Source of the DNA: Chinchilla lanigera
Taxonomy: Eukaryota > Chordata > Mammalia > Rodentia > Chinchillidae
Length of the DNA stretch: 64,000 bases
Direction of reading: 5' to 3'
Assembly: GCF_000276665.1 (NCBI RefSeq)
Contig: NW_004955427.1
Location: 4,841,780-4,905,779, forward strand
Shown: positions 22,570-33,110 of the stretch, piece after piece
Numbering within the stretch: the first letter of the stretch is position 1
Layout: each line of letters opens with the position of its first letter
The notes under the pieces: generated by a model
The model's database searches: none
What the model was told of the DNA's origin: nothing
Seen by the model: the letters and a program-made list of their open reading frames with translations, nothing else
Position numbers and translations under genes: made by a program

Positions 22570-22584
22570 AATTCTCTGGTACCA
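22570..22584 (-). other. Primer-binding site of the MaLR element
   Basis: Three bases behind the 5' LTR, the minus strand reads TGGTACCAGAGAATT. The first nine or ten bases fit the complement of a tRNA-Leu 3' end (TGGTACCAGGAT expected). Leu priming is the known habit of ERV-L/MaLR elements. Confidence 0.75.
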
Positions 22585-22587
22585 AAT

Positions 22588-22958
22588 TGTTTTGGTTCCT
22601 TTTCTCTCTTTGCTGGGACAAAACACCTGATGCTCAGAATTAGGGAAGGAAAGGTTTATTCAGCTCACAGTTTGTGGACATTTCAGTCCATACTTGGCTG
22701 GCTCCAAGGCAGAGTGGCACATGGCAGAGGGCAAACATTCTTGGTGGCAGAAGATAGCAAAAACAAGAGCACAAGGGGAGGAGCCGTTGCAAGCAGCCTC
22801 TTTCCCTACCTTACACTGTATGCAAACTACCAGCCCATGGTGGGTGCAGCACTCACATCCATAATTTTAACATTGGACCATGAATCAGCCATAAACTCTA
22901 GAAGCCCACCCCATGACTGCATGAGGCTTTAGGGGACACCCAGACACAAACCATAACA
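22588..22958 (-). repeat. 5' LTR of the MaLR element
   Basis: 371 bases. On the minus strand it begins TGTTATGGTTTGTGTCTGGG and ends GGAACCAAAACA. It is the partner of 20709-21082. Confidence 0.92.
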
Positions 22959-22963
22959 TCAGG

Positions 22964-25142
22964 TTACCCTTGTGCCCAAATAGATGCATTTTTTTGGCTA
23001 CTTGGTACCCTTACACCAAGACAAATGGCAGAGAAGAAAAGTAGAAAACTAAAACCAGAGAGGAGAGAGTGCTGCACCTGCTCACATGCAGGGCCCAGGT
23101 AAAGGACCTTTTGATATGGTTTAATTACGCTAATAAGTGAATTCTTGTTTCTCAGTGGAAATGCTTAACTAGTTTGTTGACAAAAACAAGACTTTCCATC
23201 AGGATTGGAGAATAGGTTCATAGCTCTCTATGAATTCGTACATCCTTATATGAGGCTGTAGAAGCCAAATATCTGTAGATAAGGTAGAACTAACAGTCTT
23301 GCAAATTATAACAACGCTGAGAGAGAAAACAATTTCAAACTAATTTGGCAAAATTGTTTTCTCAGGCTCTTAGGCAGTTTCCAATTTTCTTGGCCAGACA
23401 TTTTTGAGAGTTCTTTTGACTTCTTTCCACACTGAAATCTAGAAAAGCAGAGGAATCAAATGATCTGAGTAAATTCAATTTAGACACTATTTGTCTAACA
23501 GATACCCAATAAAATATTAGATCCTGTTATTTACAGTTCCTAATCATTTTTGTCAACTCTGTCCTTCTCTCCATAATTAGAATTTCTCCCATAAGGTTTC
23601 CACAAGTGCCTCTTTCAGAAGTTCAATAGGCACACTGCCCTCAACTTATTTTTCAAAAGGGAATATCTTGCCAGTGCAGTTTTTCAGTTGAAATCCTCAA
23701 CATCTCACAGTAGATAAAATACAAAAGCATTAGATTACATGCTTGAAATCTGTCTTTTTAGGTTCAATTTTTCTTTATCCTTTTTCAAACCACTGCATTA
23801 ATCTGGAATAATTTGGTGTTAAATATATCACATACTGTAAAGCATTGTGGTCACTTATGACAGTTATTTCCTCTCCTGGAATCACTCCTCTTTATGTCCT
23901 CACAGTAAGCCCATTTGCCTTACAGTTAATGCCTGTATACACTGAAATACACTGTATACACTGAAATACACCTGTACACTTGAGAAAACATAGTCACAAG
24001 GTCAAGAAAAGCTCCAGGAGGCTGGGGAAGCTGATATCAAAATTCTGGACATAAGAGATCTTGTAGTTGGTATGTACACTGGAATGGGAAGGATTTTGCA
24101 AAATTTACCAATTTATTCCATTCCACCCTTTGTCTAAAAATTATTCACATTTCTCTCATGGCCAAAGTTCACCAGGTCACATCCCGAGATACCTCCAAAT
24201 ACCATCCAAATTATAGCACCATCTGCCTTTAAATTCCTAACTTCTATAATGTCTAGATATGAATAACCTGCTTACACATGACTTTTTTCATCTAAAATCT
24301 ATGAACACAAAAGTATAATCCCTTTTCAAAAAATCTAATCTCTTTCTAAATTGATTTACAGCCATGTATTTGAACTTTCTTTAGCCTCAATCCAATTCTT
24401 GCCCTAATAAAGAAATAAAGACTAATTGAAATAAAGATTAATTTTTCAGTAATAAAGAAAAAAATGTATGGGCATCTTTCTTTCCTCTAATTTGTATATA
24501 AACTAGAGATTCTCCATTAGTTTTGGCTGCCTTCTTGTAATTATCATACAAAGCTTAATAAATAAATAAATACATAAATACGCAAAGTATTTTTCAATAT
24601 TCTTCTGGGGAAATCTTTTTTCTAATCAAGGGCCACAAGATGTACGTTCTATCTTCCAATTTACCACACGCAAGAGTTTAAAATTTTTTCTTTCACCGCT
24701 TCATACAGGTTGTCTTTTTTCCAACTCCTGCCCTAAGTTACTCACCTCATAGGGTTCATTTTCCTTTATTTTTATTTTCATTTCTTAGTAGAATTGTTTT
24801 TACCTCTTTGTTTTACCAGCCTTTAAATTTAAATGCTGGTAGTTTCACTAGCAGCAGTCTCTGCATTATAACGAAGCACCAAAACCCTCTTTGTACAACT
24901 ACAGCATACTATTTCTCCATACTCTCTGAGATATCTGAGTGATTCCTCAGCTGCTGCAGCTCAGATGATTTATTTTCATTGAAGCAGCTACATACAGTTG
25001 AAGCTTCAGCTGGGCTGGAGAATCTATGAAAGCATCACATTTATAGCCCTACAGAGGTACTGAGTGTCACCTGGAATGCCACAGGTTTTCACATGTGTCA
25101 TGATCTGCAACAAAGACTCTTTCACATTGTAGGGCTTTCTTT
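22964..25142. other. Unassigned stretch
   Basis: About 2.2 kb without a recognisable gene or repeat. It includes a short tandem (GTATACACTGAAATACAC, twice, near 23936-23970) and an (AAAT)n-like patch at about 24558-24585. Confidence 0.4.
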
Positions 25143-25151
25143 TCTTGTTTT

Positions 25152-25248
25152 TTTTTTTTTTTTGGTTTTTCTCCGGTGCTGGGAACCGAACTCACGACCT
25201 TGCGCTTGCCAGGCAGGCACTTTGCCGCTGAGCTAAATCCCCAGCCCC
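25152..25248 (-). mobile_element. ID SINE, minus strand
   Basis: T-run, then TTTTTCTCCGGTGCTGGGAA, CCGAACTCACGACCTTGCGC and TTGCCAGGCAGGCACTTTGC, ending AAATCCCCAGCCCC. It is close to the young plus-strand copies. A likely target duplication CTTGTTTTT lies on both sides. Confidence 0.92.
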
Positions 25249-25394
25249 CTTGTTTTTATTTTTTTAATTAAGTTTAATGATGCGAGTTATATATACATAA
25301 TAATCACATTCATCACTGGGAATTTCTACCTGTACACGATGGATCTTTAGTCCTCTTTTTATCCATTACCTTCTCCTTCCTTCAACCCTTTCCC

Positions 25395-25548
25395 CCTCTG
25401 TATCTACAAAGCTTTGTTTCCATTTTATCCTTCCTCTCTCATTTTCTTTTCCCTTCCCCCACACAGTTCCCCTTTCGCTTTGAATTATTTCTTCCTATTT
25501 TACAAGACCTGTTATGTGTTTTATTTCCTGCTTGCACTTTCAGGATGG
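25395..25548 (-). mobile_element. L1 3' end fragment, minus strand
   Basis: CCCTTCCCCCACACAGTTCC and TATTTTACAAGACCTGTTAT line up with the antisense L1 at 42165-42262 (CCACACCCCAGTTGCCC, TTCACAAGGTCTATCATACC). Diverged. Confidence 0.55.
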
Positions 25549-25920
25549 CTGTCATAGGAAAGTGCCCAGATGTGACGAGGACAGAAGTGGCCTGGATTTC
25601 TGATGCTAATACAGTGGTGCTTTGGTTCACGAACTTAATTCTTCTCACTATTCTGGAATAGATGGCCACATTCCTGTTTGTGTGGGAAAGACGGCTGTGG
25701 TTAGGTTCATCACCTGATGCAGAGTTAGTGAACAAAAATAAAATTTTGCTAAACGCTTCCGTTTTCAAACCAGATTGTTCACAAACAAAAGCATTCCTGA
25801 ACCAGAGTACCACTTATTGGAGAATATACAATGTAACACAGCAGCAGAATTGTAGGAGTTTGTGGCAATAATATATAACATCCTTCTAAGTAAAACTAGT
25901 CTAGGAAAGAACCCCCAAAT
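25549..25920. other. Unassigned stretch with opposed open frames
   Basis: A 124-codon minus-strand frame (25439-25813) and a 69-codon plus-strand frame (25662-25871) overlap. The first runs through the L1 tail. I see no family resemblance and treat both as incidental. Confidence 0.35.
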
Positions 25921-25935
25921 AACTGTTAATACTGG

Positions 25936-26055
25936 GGGGCTGGGGATTTAGCTCAGTGGCAAAAGCGCCTGCCTGGCAAGCGCAAGGTCGTGAGTTCGGT
26001 TCCCGGTACCGGAGAAAAAAACCAAAAAAAAAAAACAAAACAAACAAAAAAAAAA
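25936..26055 (+). mobile_element. Young ID SINE with perfect target duplication
   Basis: A full-length copy starting GGGGCTGGGGATTTAGCTCA. The tRNA-like pol III box A (TTAGCTCAGTGG) and box B (GAGTTCGGTTCCC) are both intact. The tail is A-rich. It is flanked by AACTGTTAATACTGG at 25921-25935 and 26056-26070, an exact 15-base duplication. It differs from the copy at 44365 at about two positions in the 85-base body, so both come from the same recently active source. Confidence 0.95.
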
Positions 26056-26169
26056 AACTGTTAATACTGGAAGCAATTTTGAGGTTTACTGGGACAATCT
26101 GAACTACAACTTGAACCATCCTTTTAGTGGTGTGATCCAGTGTTTTCTTCCTTCCCACAGTTTTACTAG

Positions 26170-26350
26170 AGCATGACTGACATGTAAAGATGAACATGTT
26201 TTAGATGTACAACAGGATTTTGATATATGTATAAATTGTGGAGTGATTACTACAATCAAGCTGAATAACACATCCATCATCTCCCTAGTTAGCAGGATTG
26301 TATGTGATGAGAACACTGAGATGTATGATCTTAACAAATGTGAAGTATAT
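26170..26350 (-). mobile_element. Old L1 3' end fragment, minus strand
   Basis: TGTACAACAGGATTTTGATA, ATTGTGGAGTGATTACTACA and CAAGCTGAATAACACATCCA are the wording of old mammalian L1 3' regions, different from the younger L1 tails elsewhere in the window. Confidence 0.5.
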
Positions 26351-26915
26351 CATATTTTATCATTAACTAGTTTTTCTCTTAACTGCTAGGTGTGGTCAAA
26401 GATTTGTAATCAGCTTCATAGCTTTAACCTTTTTCTCTGAGCTTTTACAACATAAAAGCAGCTCAAATAATTTGTTCTCTTATAATGAGTGGAAGTAGTG
26501 ATTTGAAAATTGAAGTATGTAAATAGAATTTGTCTAATATTTGAACTTTAAAAACAATTTTGATATAATAGTGATAATATTTACAAGTTTTTGGTTGTCA
26601 TGCTTTAGTATTTCTTCTTGATTAGGTGATAATACAATGCCTTTGCTGTTAGTGCCATGGGGTTGGTGTGTGTGTGTATTTTGTTTACCTTGTGAAATCA
26701 ATAAAATGTTATGATTCAAGTTACACTTACTAATTACCTGTAATCATACAGGTATTATGAAGAGAATTCTGGTTTCATAGTCTTAATAGAATACATTTAA
26801 TGTCTCAAGTCATCATTAGCTTTAATATAACGTTTCTGACACAAATACAAATATCATAGAGGGAGACTTGGCAGAAAGAGCACTTAAAAGGTTATGCAAT
26901 GGACTGATTCCATCT
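26351..26915. other. Unassigned stretch
   Basis: No gene or repeat recognised. Confidence 0.4.
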
Positions 26916-26930
26916 TTTATCTATGTTTTT

Positions 26931-27020
26931 GTTTTTGTTTTTTCTCCAGTACTGAGAATTGAACTCATGACCTTGTGCTTGCCAGGCAGACACTGTGCCA
27001 CTGAACTAAATCCCCAGCCC
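26931..27020 (-). mobile_element. ID SINE, minus strand
   Basis: CTCCAGTACTGAGAATTGAA, CTTGTGCTTGCCAGGCAGAC and AAATCCCCAGCCC. Flanked by CTATGTTTTT at 26921-26930 and 27026-27035. Older than the 25936 copy by its extra changes. Confidence 0.9.
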
Positions 27021-27069
27021 TTAATCTATGTTTTTAAAAGTAAAATTCTAATTATAAAGTGTGTCCCCT

Positions 27070-27415
27070 TGTCTTGGTTACTTTCATTGCTGAAACAAAA
27101 TACCTGATGCCCAAGATTAAGGAAGGAAAGGTGTACTTAGCTTACAGTTTGTGGAGGTTTCAGTGCATACTCGGCTGGCTCCAAGGCAGAGTGGCACGTG
27201 GCAGAGGGCAACAGTTCATTGCAACAGAAAACAGCAAAAGGAGGCAAGCAGCCTCTTTCCCTCCCTTACATTGTATGCAATCTATCCACCCCAGGGCAAG
27301 CATAACACTCACATCCATAATTCCAACATTGGAGCATGAATCAATCATAAACTCTGGAAGCCTGCCCCATGGCTGCATGAAGCTTTGCAGGGACATCTAG
27401 ACACAAACCATAACA
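27070..27415 (-). mobile_element. Solo MaLR LTR, minus strand
   Basis: Starts TGTCTTGGTTACTTTCATTG and ends CACAAACCATAACA, the same family as the LTR pair at 20.7-23.0 kb. No internal region adjoins, so it is a solo LTR. The flanking five bases (CCCCT and CCTGT) match only in part. Confidence 0.9.
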
Positions 27416-27489
27416 CCTGTCTAAGCTCTCCAATTTTTAGAATGCTGGACAACTACTTTACCAAGTTACCAAAGTATAGAAATCATGTC

Positions 27490-27970
27490 CTATGGTAAGA
27501 ATGTTTGGACCCCATGAAATTTCTGTGTTGAAATCCTAATTCTCCAGACAATGGTATTAACAAGTGGACTCTTAGGGGCTGGGGATTTAGCTCAGTGGCA
27601 AAGTGTCTGCCTGGCAAGTGCAAGGTCCTGAGTTCGATTCCTGGTTCCGGAAGAAAAATGAAAAAAAAAAAAATGTGGACTGTTTTAGAAGGTGATTAAT
27701 GGTTATAAGGACAAAAATCTTATGAATAGGAACATTGTCCTTATGAAAGAGGCACTTAAAAGCTGGTGCTACCTCATCCAGCTTGTGAAGGCACAGCAAG
27801 AGTGTGTCATCTACGAGACAGCAAACCCTAGCCACAAAGCAAATGTACTAACTAGTGTCGTTATCTCAGGCCAGACTCTACAATTGTGAGAAGTGAATTT
27901 TTTTGTTTACAAGCTATTTATTTTATGACATTGTTATGTCAGTCTGCAAGGACTTAGACACATATTTGGT
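27490..27970 (+). mobile_element. MLT1-type MaLR LTR, plus strand, split by a SINE
   Basis: GTTTGGACCCCATGAAATTT, CTGTGTTGAAATCCTAATTC, then after the SINE GGTGATTAATGGTTATAAGG and TGTCCTTATGAAAGAGGCAC, and late CAATTGTGAGAAGTGAATTT. This is the order of an MLT1-type LTR from memory. The nesting shows the LTR is older than the SINE. Confidence 0.65.
27575..27674 (+). mobile_element. ID SINE inserted in the MLT1-type LTR
   Basis: GGGGCTGGGGATTTAGCTCA start, box B GAGTTCGATTCC, A-tail. Flanked by GTGGACTCTT (27564-27573) and GTGGACTGTT (27675-27684), nine of ten matching. Confidence 0.93.
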
Positions 27971-28084
27971 TTAGAACTTGTTTTCATTTCACCTTCCTCA
28001 AGAACATGTATTATGACCTGATAGAATGACACATGATGAAGTATATTATGAGACTGTCAGGAGCCCTTTTAAAATACTCTTTTA

Positions 28085-28182
28085 GATAGAAGTTGGCAAG
28101 TTGGTCTTGAATTTACAGCCTCCTGACTCAGTCTCTGGCGTAGCTATGATTATAGGACTGCAACACTGTGTCCAGCCTAGGT
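28085..28182 (-). mobile_element. Old 7SL-like monomer fragment, minus strand
   Basis: AGTTGGTCTTGAATTTACAG, CCTCCTGACTCAGTCTCTGG and GATTATAGGACTGCAACACT keep the order of an antisense B1/7SL monomer. Strongly diverged. Confidence 0.45.
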
Positions 28183-28244
28183 ATTTCAATGTGCTAGACA
28201 ATATTCATCTCACAGAGAGTTACCATTAATTAAGCTGATCCTTT

Positions 28245-28530
28245 TTTATTTTGAAGAGAATAAAAATAACAAAAAACCCAATAAAAACAGTACAGAATTT
28301 TCGAACAAGATGATAGGAAATTAACAATGCTTATGTTACATATTGTTATCTTCAAAGTAGTTGCTCAGATTACCAGATACAGGTATGCAAGACTGATCAA
28401 TTACACATTAACTGTTCCTTTCAATACACCAATAGAAAATATTAGTATAATTACTTTAGCTATCTTGTGTATATTTCCCTTTCCTCTTTTCTTTCTAATC
28501 TTTCATAGGTTCAGTATTACTGATAATCCC
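28245..28530 (-). mobile_element. L1 3' UTR, minus strand
   Basis: ATGATAGGAAATTAACAATG, ATTGTTATCTTCAAAGTAGT and TAACTGTTCCTTTCAATACA match the same antisense module as at 10958 and 41990. Confidence 0.8.
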
Positions 28531-28559
28531 CATCTTTGAGGTCCAAGCTAAAAATTCCA

Positions 28560-28655
28560 ACTCTTGTTACCATCACTGAATTAGCCATCTCGAATTTAAT
28601 TTGCTGTGTGAACTATTCATTTTGTAACTTGCATAAGCCTCCTTTTCTCAGATGC
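28560..28655 (+). mobile_element. MIR fragment, plus strand
   Basis: TTTGCTGTGTGAACTATTCA, then GTAACTTGCATAAGCCTCC and TTTTCTCAGATGCA follow the MIR core order (GTGTGACC ... CTTAACCTC ... TTTCCTCATCTG). Confidence 0.5.
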
Positions 28656-29340
28656 AGTAAGTCCCTGACTTACAAAAACTAGAGTTGCAAACATTCACCA
28701 ATATGAAAGAACTTGTCGTTATGAACACTCACACATATGAATAAAACATGGAGGTAGCTCGTGTGTCCCCTGGACATTGTCACAGTTGTGCTGCTGTGTG
28801 CTTACTGCACGGTGCTGACAGTGTATAGCAGCACAGTACAGTTGGTGACTTATTATTTTGTGTCTGTGTTTGTTTTTTGTGCTTTTCATTGGATATTTGT
28901 GTCAAAGGTGTGCAAGACTCACTTTGTGTGTAACAGACAATCCCCTCCCCAGTCAGTATGCTTCAGTTTCTTAGCTGCCCAGGTGATAGTTCCTGTTTCA
29001 ATTCTGGTTGCTTCTGATTTTAGAAACAGCTGGTCACTGTGATGCATAGCCGGTCACTATGATGCACATTATATAAATCAATTCCCCAATTGCCAAGCCA
29101 TTCTGCCTCTGTACTTCCTGCTTCCTTGTCCTAAATAAGCCTTCCACCACCAGAGATCAGGGCCTGATATTTTGGGAGTAATCCTGATTAGTGCCCATTG
29201 ATGTAAATTAAATCTCTCTCCATATCCTGGGTATCATATTTCAGTGTTTCTGTTTGCCTTTGCGATTGGACTTATGAACAAATGTCATTTATGAACATTC
29301 TCCCAGAATGTAATTCATTCACAAGTCAGGGACTAATTTT
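28655..29340. mobile_element. Tigger/pogo-like element bounded by inverted ends
   Basis: The left end AGTCCCTGACTTACAAAAAC is mirrored at the right end (ACAAGTCAGGGACTAAT). The mirrored phrases TTGTCGTTATGAACACTC and GGACTTATGAACAAATGTC lie further in. The wording resembles pogo/Tigger family ends. The interior (about 690 bases) has no intact transposase. Part of it (29040-29220) looks like a different inserted sequence, possibly a piece of LTR. Confidence 0.5.
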
Positions 29341-30378
29341 ATTTATAACGATAGTACAGGGTCTTCCCATAAGAACATATTTTGATGCAAGTCAATTTAT
29401 GCAAACTAAATGCCAGGGTGTTTCTGTATTTTGTAAACCCAATTTCCTTGGATAGATTGAGATTCTATTTTCAAAATCAAAGTCATAAATAGCTTCTAAT
29501 GGAAAAATTCAGGTGATTAAGTCTTGTCAAATATTTAGCCAAAAAAGTATGTTGATGAGCATTATGATTCTATGGAGTTGTTCTGAACCAAAGATTAAAA
29601 TTTGAAATTACTGTGAAAGTAGAAAGCCTACAAAATTCAATATTGAGAGTACATCATCAATTTGTGCAATATTTGGTAGAAGTGATTTTGCATATCATTT
29701 AGGAAATAGATTTGAGCAAAAATGTTCAGCAAGTCTTTGCCTGGCTGCAATTTGGCATTTTCTGAGCATTCATCATGGCATAAATGAGATACCAAATGAG
29801 CATTCATAGTTTTAGCTCCATATAAATGAAGAATCGGTGAGACATATAGATTTAAAAGTTATTATTTTTTTGGTGCTTGCGACTGAAAATGTTTCTTTAT
29901 GATTGAAGTTTATGTTTAAAATATCATTGCATTTCATTTCTCCATTGATAATTAGTTTTAGCATTTTGTACTCTCTATTAACTCAAGTGTATGGAATTAG
30001 AACTCAGAAAACGGAAGTACATGAGATAGAAGATCAGGAACAAGATAAGAGATACAGTTTTAAGTGTAGTCTATGATACAGAAATAAAAGTAGATATAAA
30101 TATAGATTTTTGATAATCATATGCAGAAATCTGTAAAGCCACAGGGCTAAATGTAATTTTTGTGAAGAGTGTTTACTGTAAAAGAAGAAAGCCAAAAATC
30201 TCTCAGAGAACCCCTGTACCTATGGGGAACGTGCCTCTTATCCTGAGGAACACAGGGCTACCCAGAAGAGACTTAGGTGGAGAACATACGGAGGACAGAA
30301 GTCAGGCAGCTATGAGGACGGGGAAGAGGGGTGCTAGACAGGTTCGGGGTGGATGGGAGTCACTACTCCCATCTACCA
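29341..30378. other. Unassigned stretch
   Basis: No gene or repeat recognised. The 30160-30360 part is noticeably more GC-rich, with a 78-codon open frame and no recognisable product. Confidence 0.4.
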
Positions 30379-30428
30379 CACTACCACAGTTAAATTAGCT
30401 CCTCACTACCACAGTTAAATTAGCTCCT
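30379..30428. repeat. 25-bp exact tandem duplication
   Basis: CACTACCACAGTTAAATTAG plus CTCCT occurs twice in a row, 30379-30403 and 30404-30428, without a difference. Confidence 0.97.
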
Positions 30429-30963
30429 CGCCTTACCAGCAAAGCCTCGGGCTACAAATTGATATGGTCTCCACGGAGGATCTGCCCACAGCGTATTATT
30501 AGCAAGGGATATGGAGAGTGAATAACGAACGATGTATGTGAATGACAGAACTGAGCACCACTCAGACGTGGCAAGATTGACTTGTAGTTAGCTGCCAGTG
30601 TGAGTGAGAAGGAAGTTTGTTTACTTGTTTTGTTTAGAAGTTTGCATTGTTTTGTTTTGTTTCTCAAGAAGGGAGAAATTTGCGCTGGTTTAAAATCTGG
30701 GGGGAAAGACTGGGTGCTTAAAGATGCTGGAGGAGCATTTGTAATGAACAGACACCTGGAAGTCTGAGCAGCAGAGAAAGGTGACAGAGAGACAAAAGCG
30801 ATATGCACAAGAAGTTTCAGACAAAGGAAACCTGCCTATTACTTCCGGCATGAGTAGAAACCTCGTGTGGATGGTTAATGTGATTTTTTTGTTGTTCCTG
30901 TTAAATTGAAAGCTATAGAAAGACTGGGCTCTTATGAGCCATTGTTAGAAAGAAATAAAGAGG

Positions 30964-30964
<1 letters not shown>
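30429..30964. other. Unassigned stretch
   Basis: A 118-codon minus-strand open frame (30452-30808) shows no recognisable domain. No repeat recognised. Confidence 0.35.

Positions 30965-31003
<39 letters not shown>
30965..31003. repeat. (GT)n microsatellite
   Basis: About 19 uninterrupted GT units. Confidence 0.97.
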
Positions 31004-31004
<1 letters not shown>

Positions 31005-31184
31005 TGTCAGCAGCTTAGTTCACTTTTGAGATATAGGACAGAATTTGCTATTATCATGCTTCATCTTAGAATTGAAATACTGTACAACAGTATAGAAAGA
31101 TGAACCTTTCTTAAATCAGTCTTAAGATGGGAACTAGGTTCTTGGAATACCAATCTTATGTATGTATGTTTATCTACCTCTTTA

Positions 31185-31295
31185 TTTATTTAGAGACAGA
31201 GTCTCTAGTAGCCTATGCTAGTATAAAACCCATGATCTCCCTCTCTTAGCCTCCAGAGTAGCTGGGATGGCCGACTCACAAAACTATGCCTGGTC
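31185..31295 (-). mobile_element. Old B1/7SL-like SINE, minus strand
   Basis: TTTAGAGACAGAGTCTCTAG, TCTTAGCCTCCAGAGTAGCT and GGGATGGCCGACTCACAAAA follow the antisense monomer order, diverged. Confidence 0.6.
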
Positions 31296-32429
31296 CAAAA
31301 CAGTTTTTCAAAAACAATAAAAAGTAATTTTCAATATAATTTCAAAAATAATAGATGTGGTGTGTGTGTTTGCATTTGTGTGTGTTTGTAGGTCACATAA
31401 AGAGAGAAAAATACTATCAGTATTAGTACACAGTGAATAATTTAATATAATTTTATTATTTTAAATTATTTGTTTCAATAGAAGTCATTTCATTTTTGAG
31501 CTATAAAATCAATGAGTTCATTTGCACTCTAAATTAATGTAAACCTTAATGATATGTGCTGTGTTTTTTCTTGTATACCAATGATTAAATTAAAAATCTC
31601 AGGTTCCCTGATAACCAAGAGTATTTATTCATACTTGGAATTTCTCTATGACTCAGTTATTCATTGCATTTCATGCATGACAAAAATGTACCTCTGCCAT
31701 TGGACTGTATTCCTGGTCAAAAGTACTGTGTATACTATGTTTCAGACTATATGTACTATCACTAGATAATACTGAACCATGCAAATTTAACTGTGTTTAG
31801 TAACTTTGATCCCATCTTCTGGAGTTGTATATCTAATTCTTCACTACATTCTTGTAATTTCTTCATATCTTCCCATGCTAGCACAGTCCTACCTTGAGTT
31901 TTAATAACTTCACACATTTAATGCTACCTCACACTTTCAATCCAATACATATAATGATAGCAAAATCTCTCTAGCTGACTTCTCCATGTGTAGTTCACTG
32001 ACATTCCAATTCTCTTCCTTCAGCATGACTCTCTGAAAATGTGTGATGAAACATGACACTCCTGTGTAGAGGCCATCCTTGACTCTCCACAGGAGTCCCA
32101 ATTTAAAACATTGAAATTACCCTAAAATTGGGACTCTTGGATGTTTCAATAAGGAAAATGAGATTTGTGGGAAATGAGTGAAATTCCTGCTATGTGTCAA
32201 GAACTCTTTGAGAGAGGACGCATTTAGTAAAGAAAATCTTTAATCTTGCAGAATTTATGCAAAAGGGTATACTAATATATTTGTAACATCTAAACTGGCA
32301 ATATAGGAAATTTTAATCTTGTCGCCCCCTGACTGAAGTCACTGGGTGCCATTCTGTCAAAGGTAAAGAGCAAATCTTTGAAGTAAATTGAAATTGGTCA
32401 GCAGGCAGCAGCCTGATTTATAAATGTCT
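31296..32429. other. Unassigned stretch
   Basis: No gene or repeat recognised. Confidence 0.4.
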
Positions 32430-33110
32430 GGTTGTATTAAGAGGACAGAATTTTGTTTTAGAGAATGCAGGTAGCAAAGGCCTTTCAGACAGTGAGCCTT
32501 AAGGATCTTTGTGGATGTGTGAGGAAAGGATATTTCTGGCAGAGGAAAATAAAGTACAAGGCCCCAAGGAAGGGACACAATCTGCATGCTTTAAATGTAG
32601 CAAAGAGGGCAATATGCTTAGCGTACGTGTAGTTTGGTATTGGGGAGGGGTTAAAGGTGGAGGTATTCTGCCAGAAAAGTTCATAGTGGTACAGAGGTAA
32701 ATCATAATAAGTATTAACTTTTCTTCTATGATGGGAGTCTGTTCAAAAATTTAGGCAAAGAATGGCATAATCAGATTGATGTACTAATTTTATAATAAAT
32801 GACAGTAGGCAAAAACCAAAGTCTAGGTGAGAGGTGAAAATGGTGGTGCTATGTGTTGTTAGATTCAAGTGGTAGATTCAAGTGAAAGGTAGAAAGGACT
32901 TGCTTTCGGATTGTACATAGAATGTACTCAAAGAAAACTGTCAACTGGTAATTCAAGGTGTCAATGGGTAAAAAACTGGAAAAGCATACTTAGCAAAGGT
33001 ATGTGGGTGTAATTTAAGTTTTTAAGTTGTCTTTCAGTAAATTCCCATTAAAAATTAAAATTGAGCCATTCATTGGGTGGATGAGGCAAATTCAACTTGG
33101 AAATCTATAG
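32430..33110. mobile_element. Ancient mammalian repeat (same type as 15028-15545)
   Basis: Order of blocks: TTTCTGGCAGAGGAAAATAA, AGTACAAGGCCCCAAGG, AATGGCATAATCAGATTGAT, TAGGTGAGAGGTGAAAATGG and CATTCATTGGGTGGATGAGG. It recalls the old repeat with 'GGCAGAGGGAACAGCAAGTGC' and 'AGTGACATGATCTGA' blocks. The family name is not certain to me. The 63-codon frame within it is incidental. Confidence 0.45.

Larger units (their letters stand above)
20704..22963 (-). mobile_element. Complete ERVL-MaLR-type LTR retrotransposon, minus strand
   Basis: The element is bounded by an exact 5-base target duplication, TCAGG at 20704-20708 and 22959-22963. On the minus strand the order is: 5' LTR (22958 down to 22588), primer-binding site, internal region, polypurine tract, 3' LTR (21082 down to 20709). 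The internal region is only about 1.5 kb, far too short for gag-pol, as is normal for non-autonomous MaLR elements mobilised by ERV-L. The two LTRs differ at roughly one position in six by eye, so the insertion is old. One 262-codon frame remains open inside. Confidence 0.9.

Noticed and set aside
25936..26010. tRNA-like sequence with box A and box B (also at 27575, 44365, 52779)
   Set aside because: These are ID SINEs with A-tails and target duplications. They do not fold into a full cloverleaf with an anticodon arm and are not tRNA genes.
27065..27420. Target duplication for the solo LTR at 27070-27415
   Set aside because: The flanking pentamers CCCCT and CCTGT match at only three of five positions, so I do not claim one.
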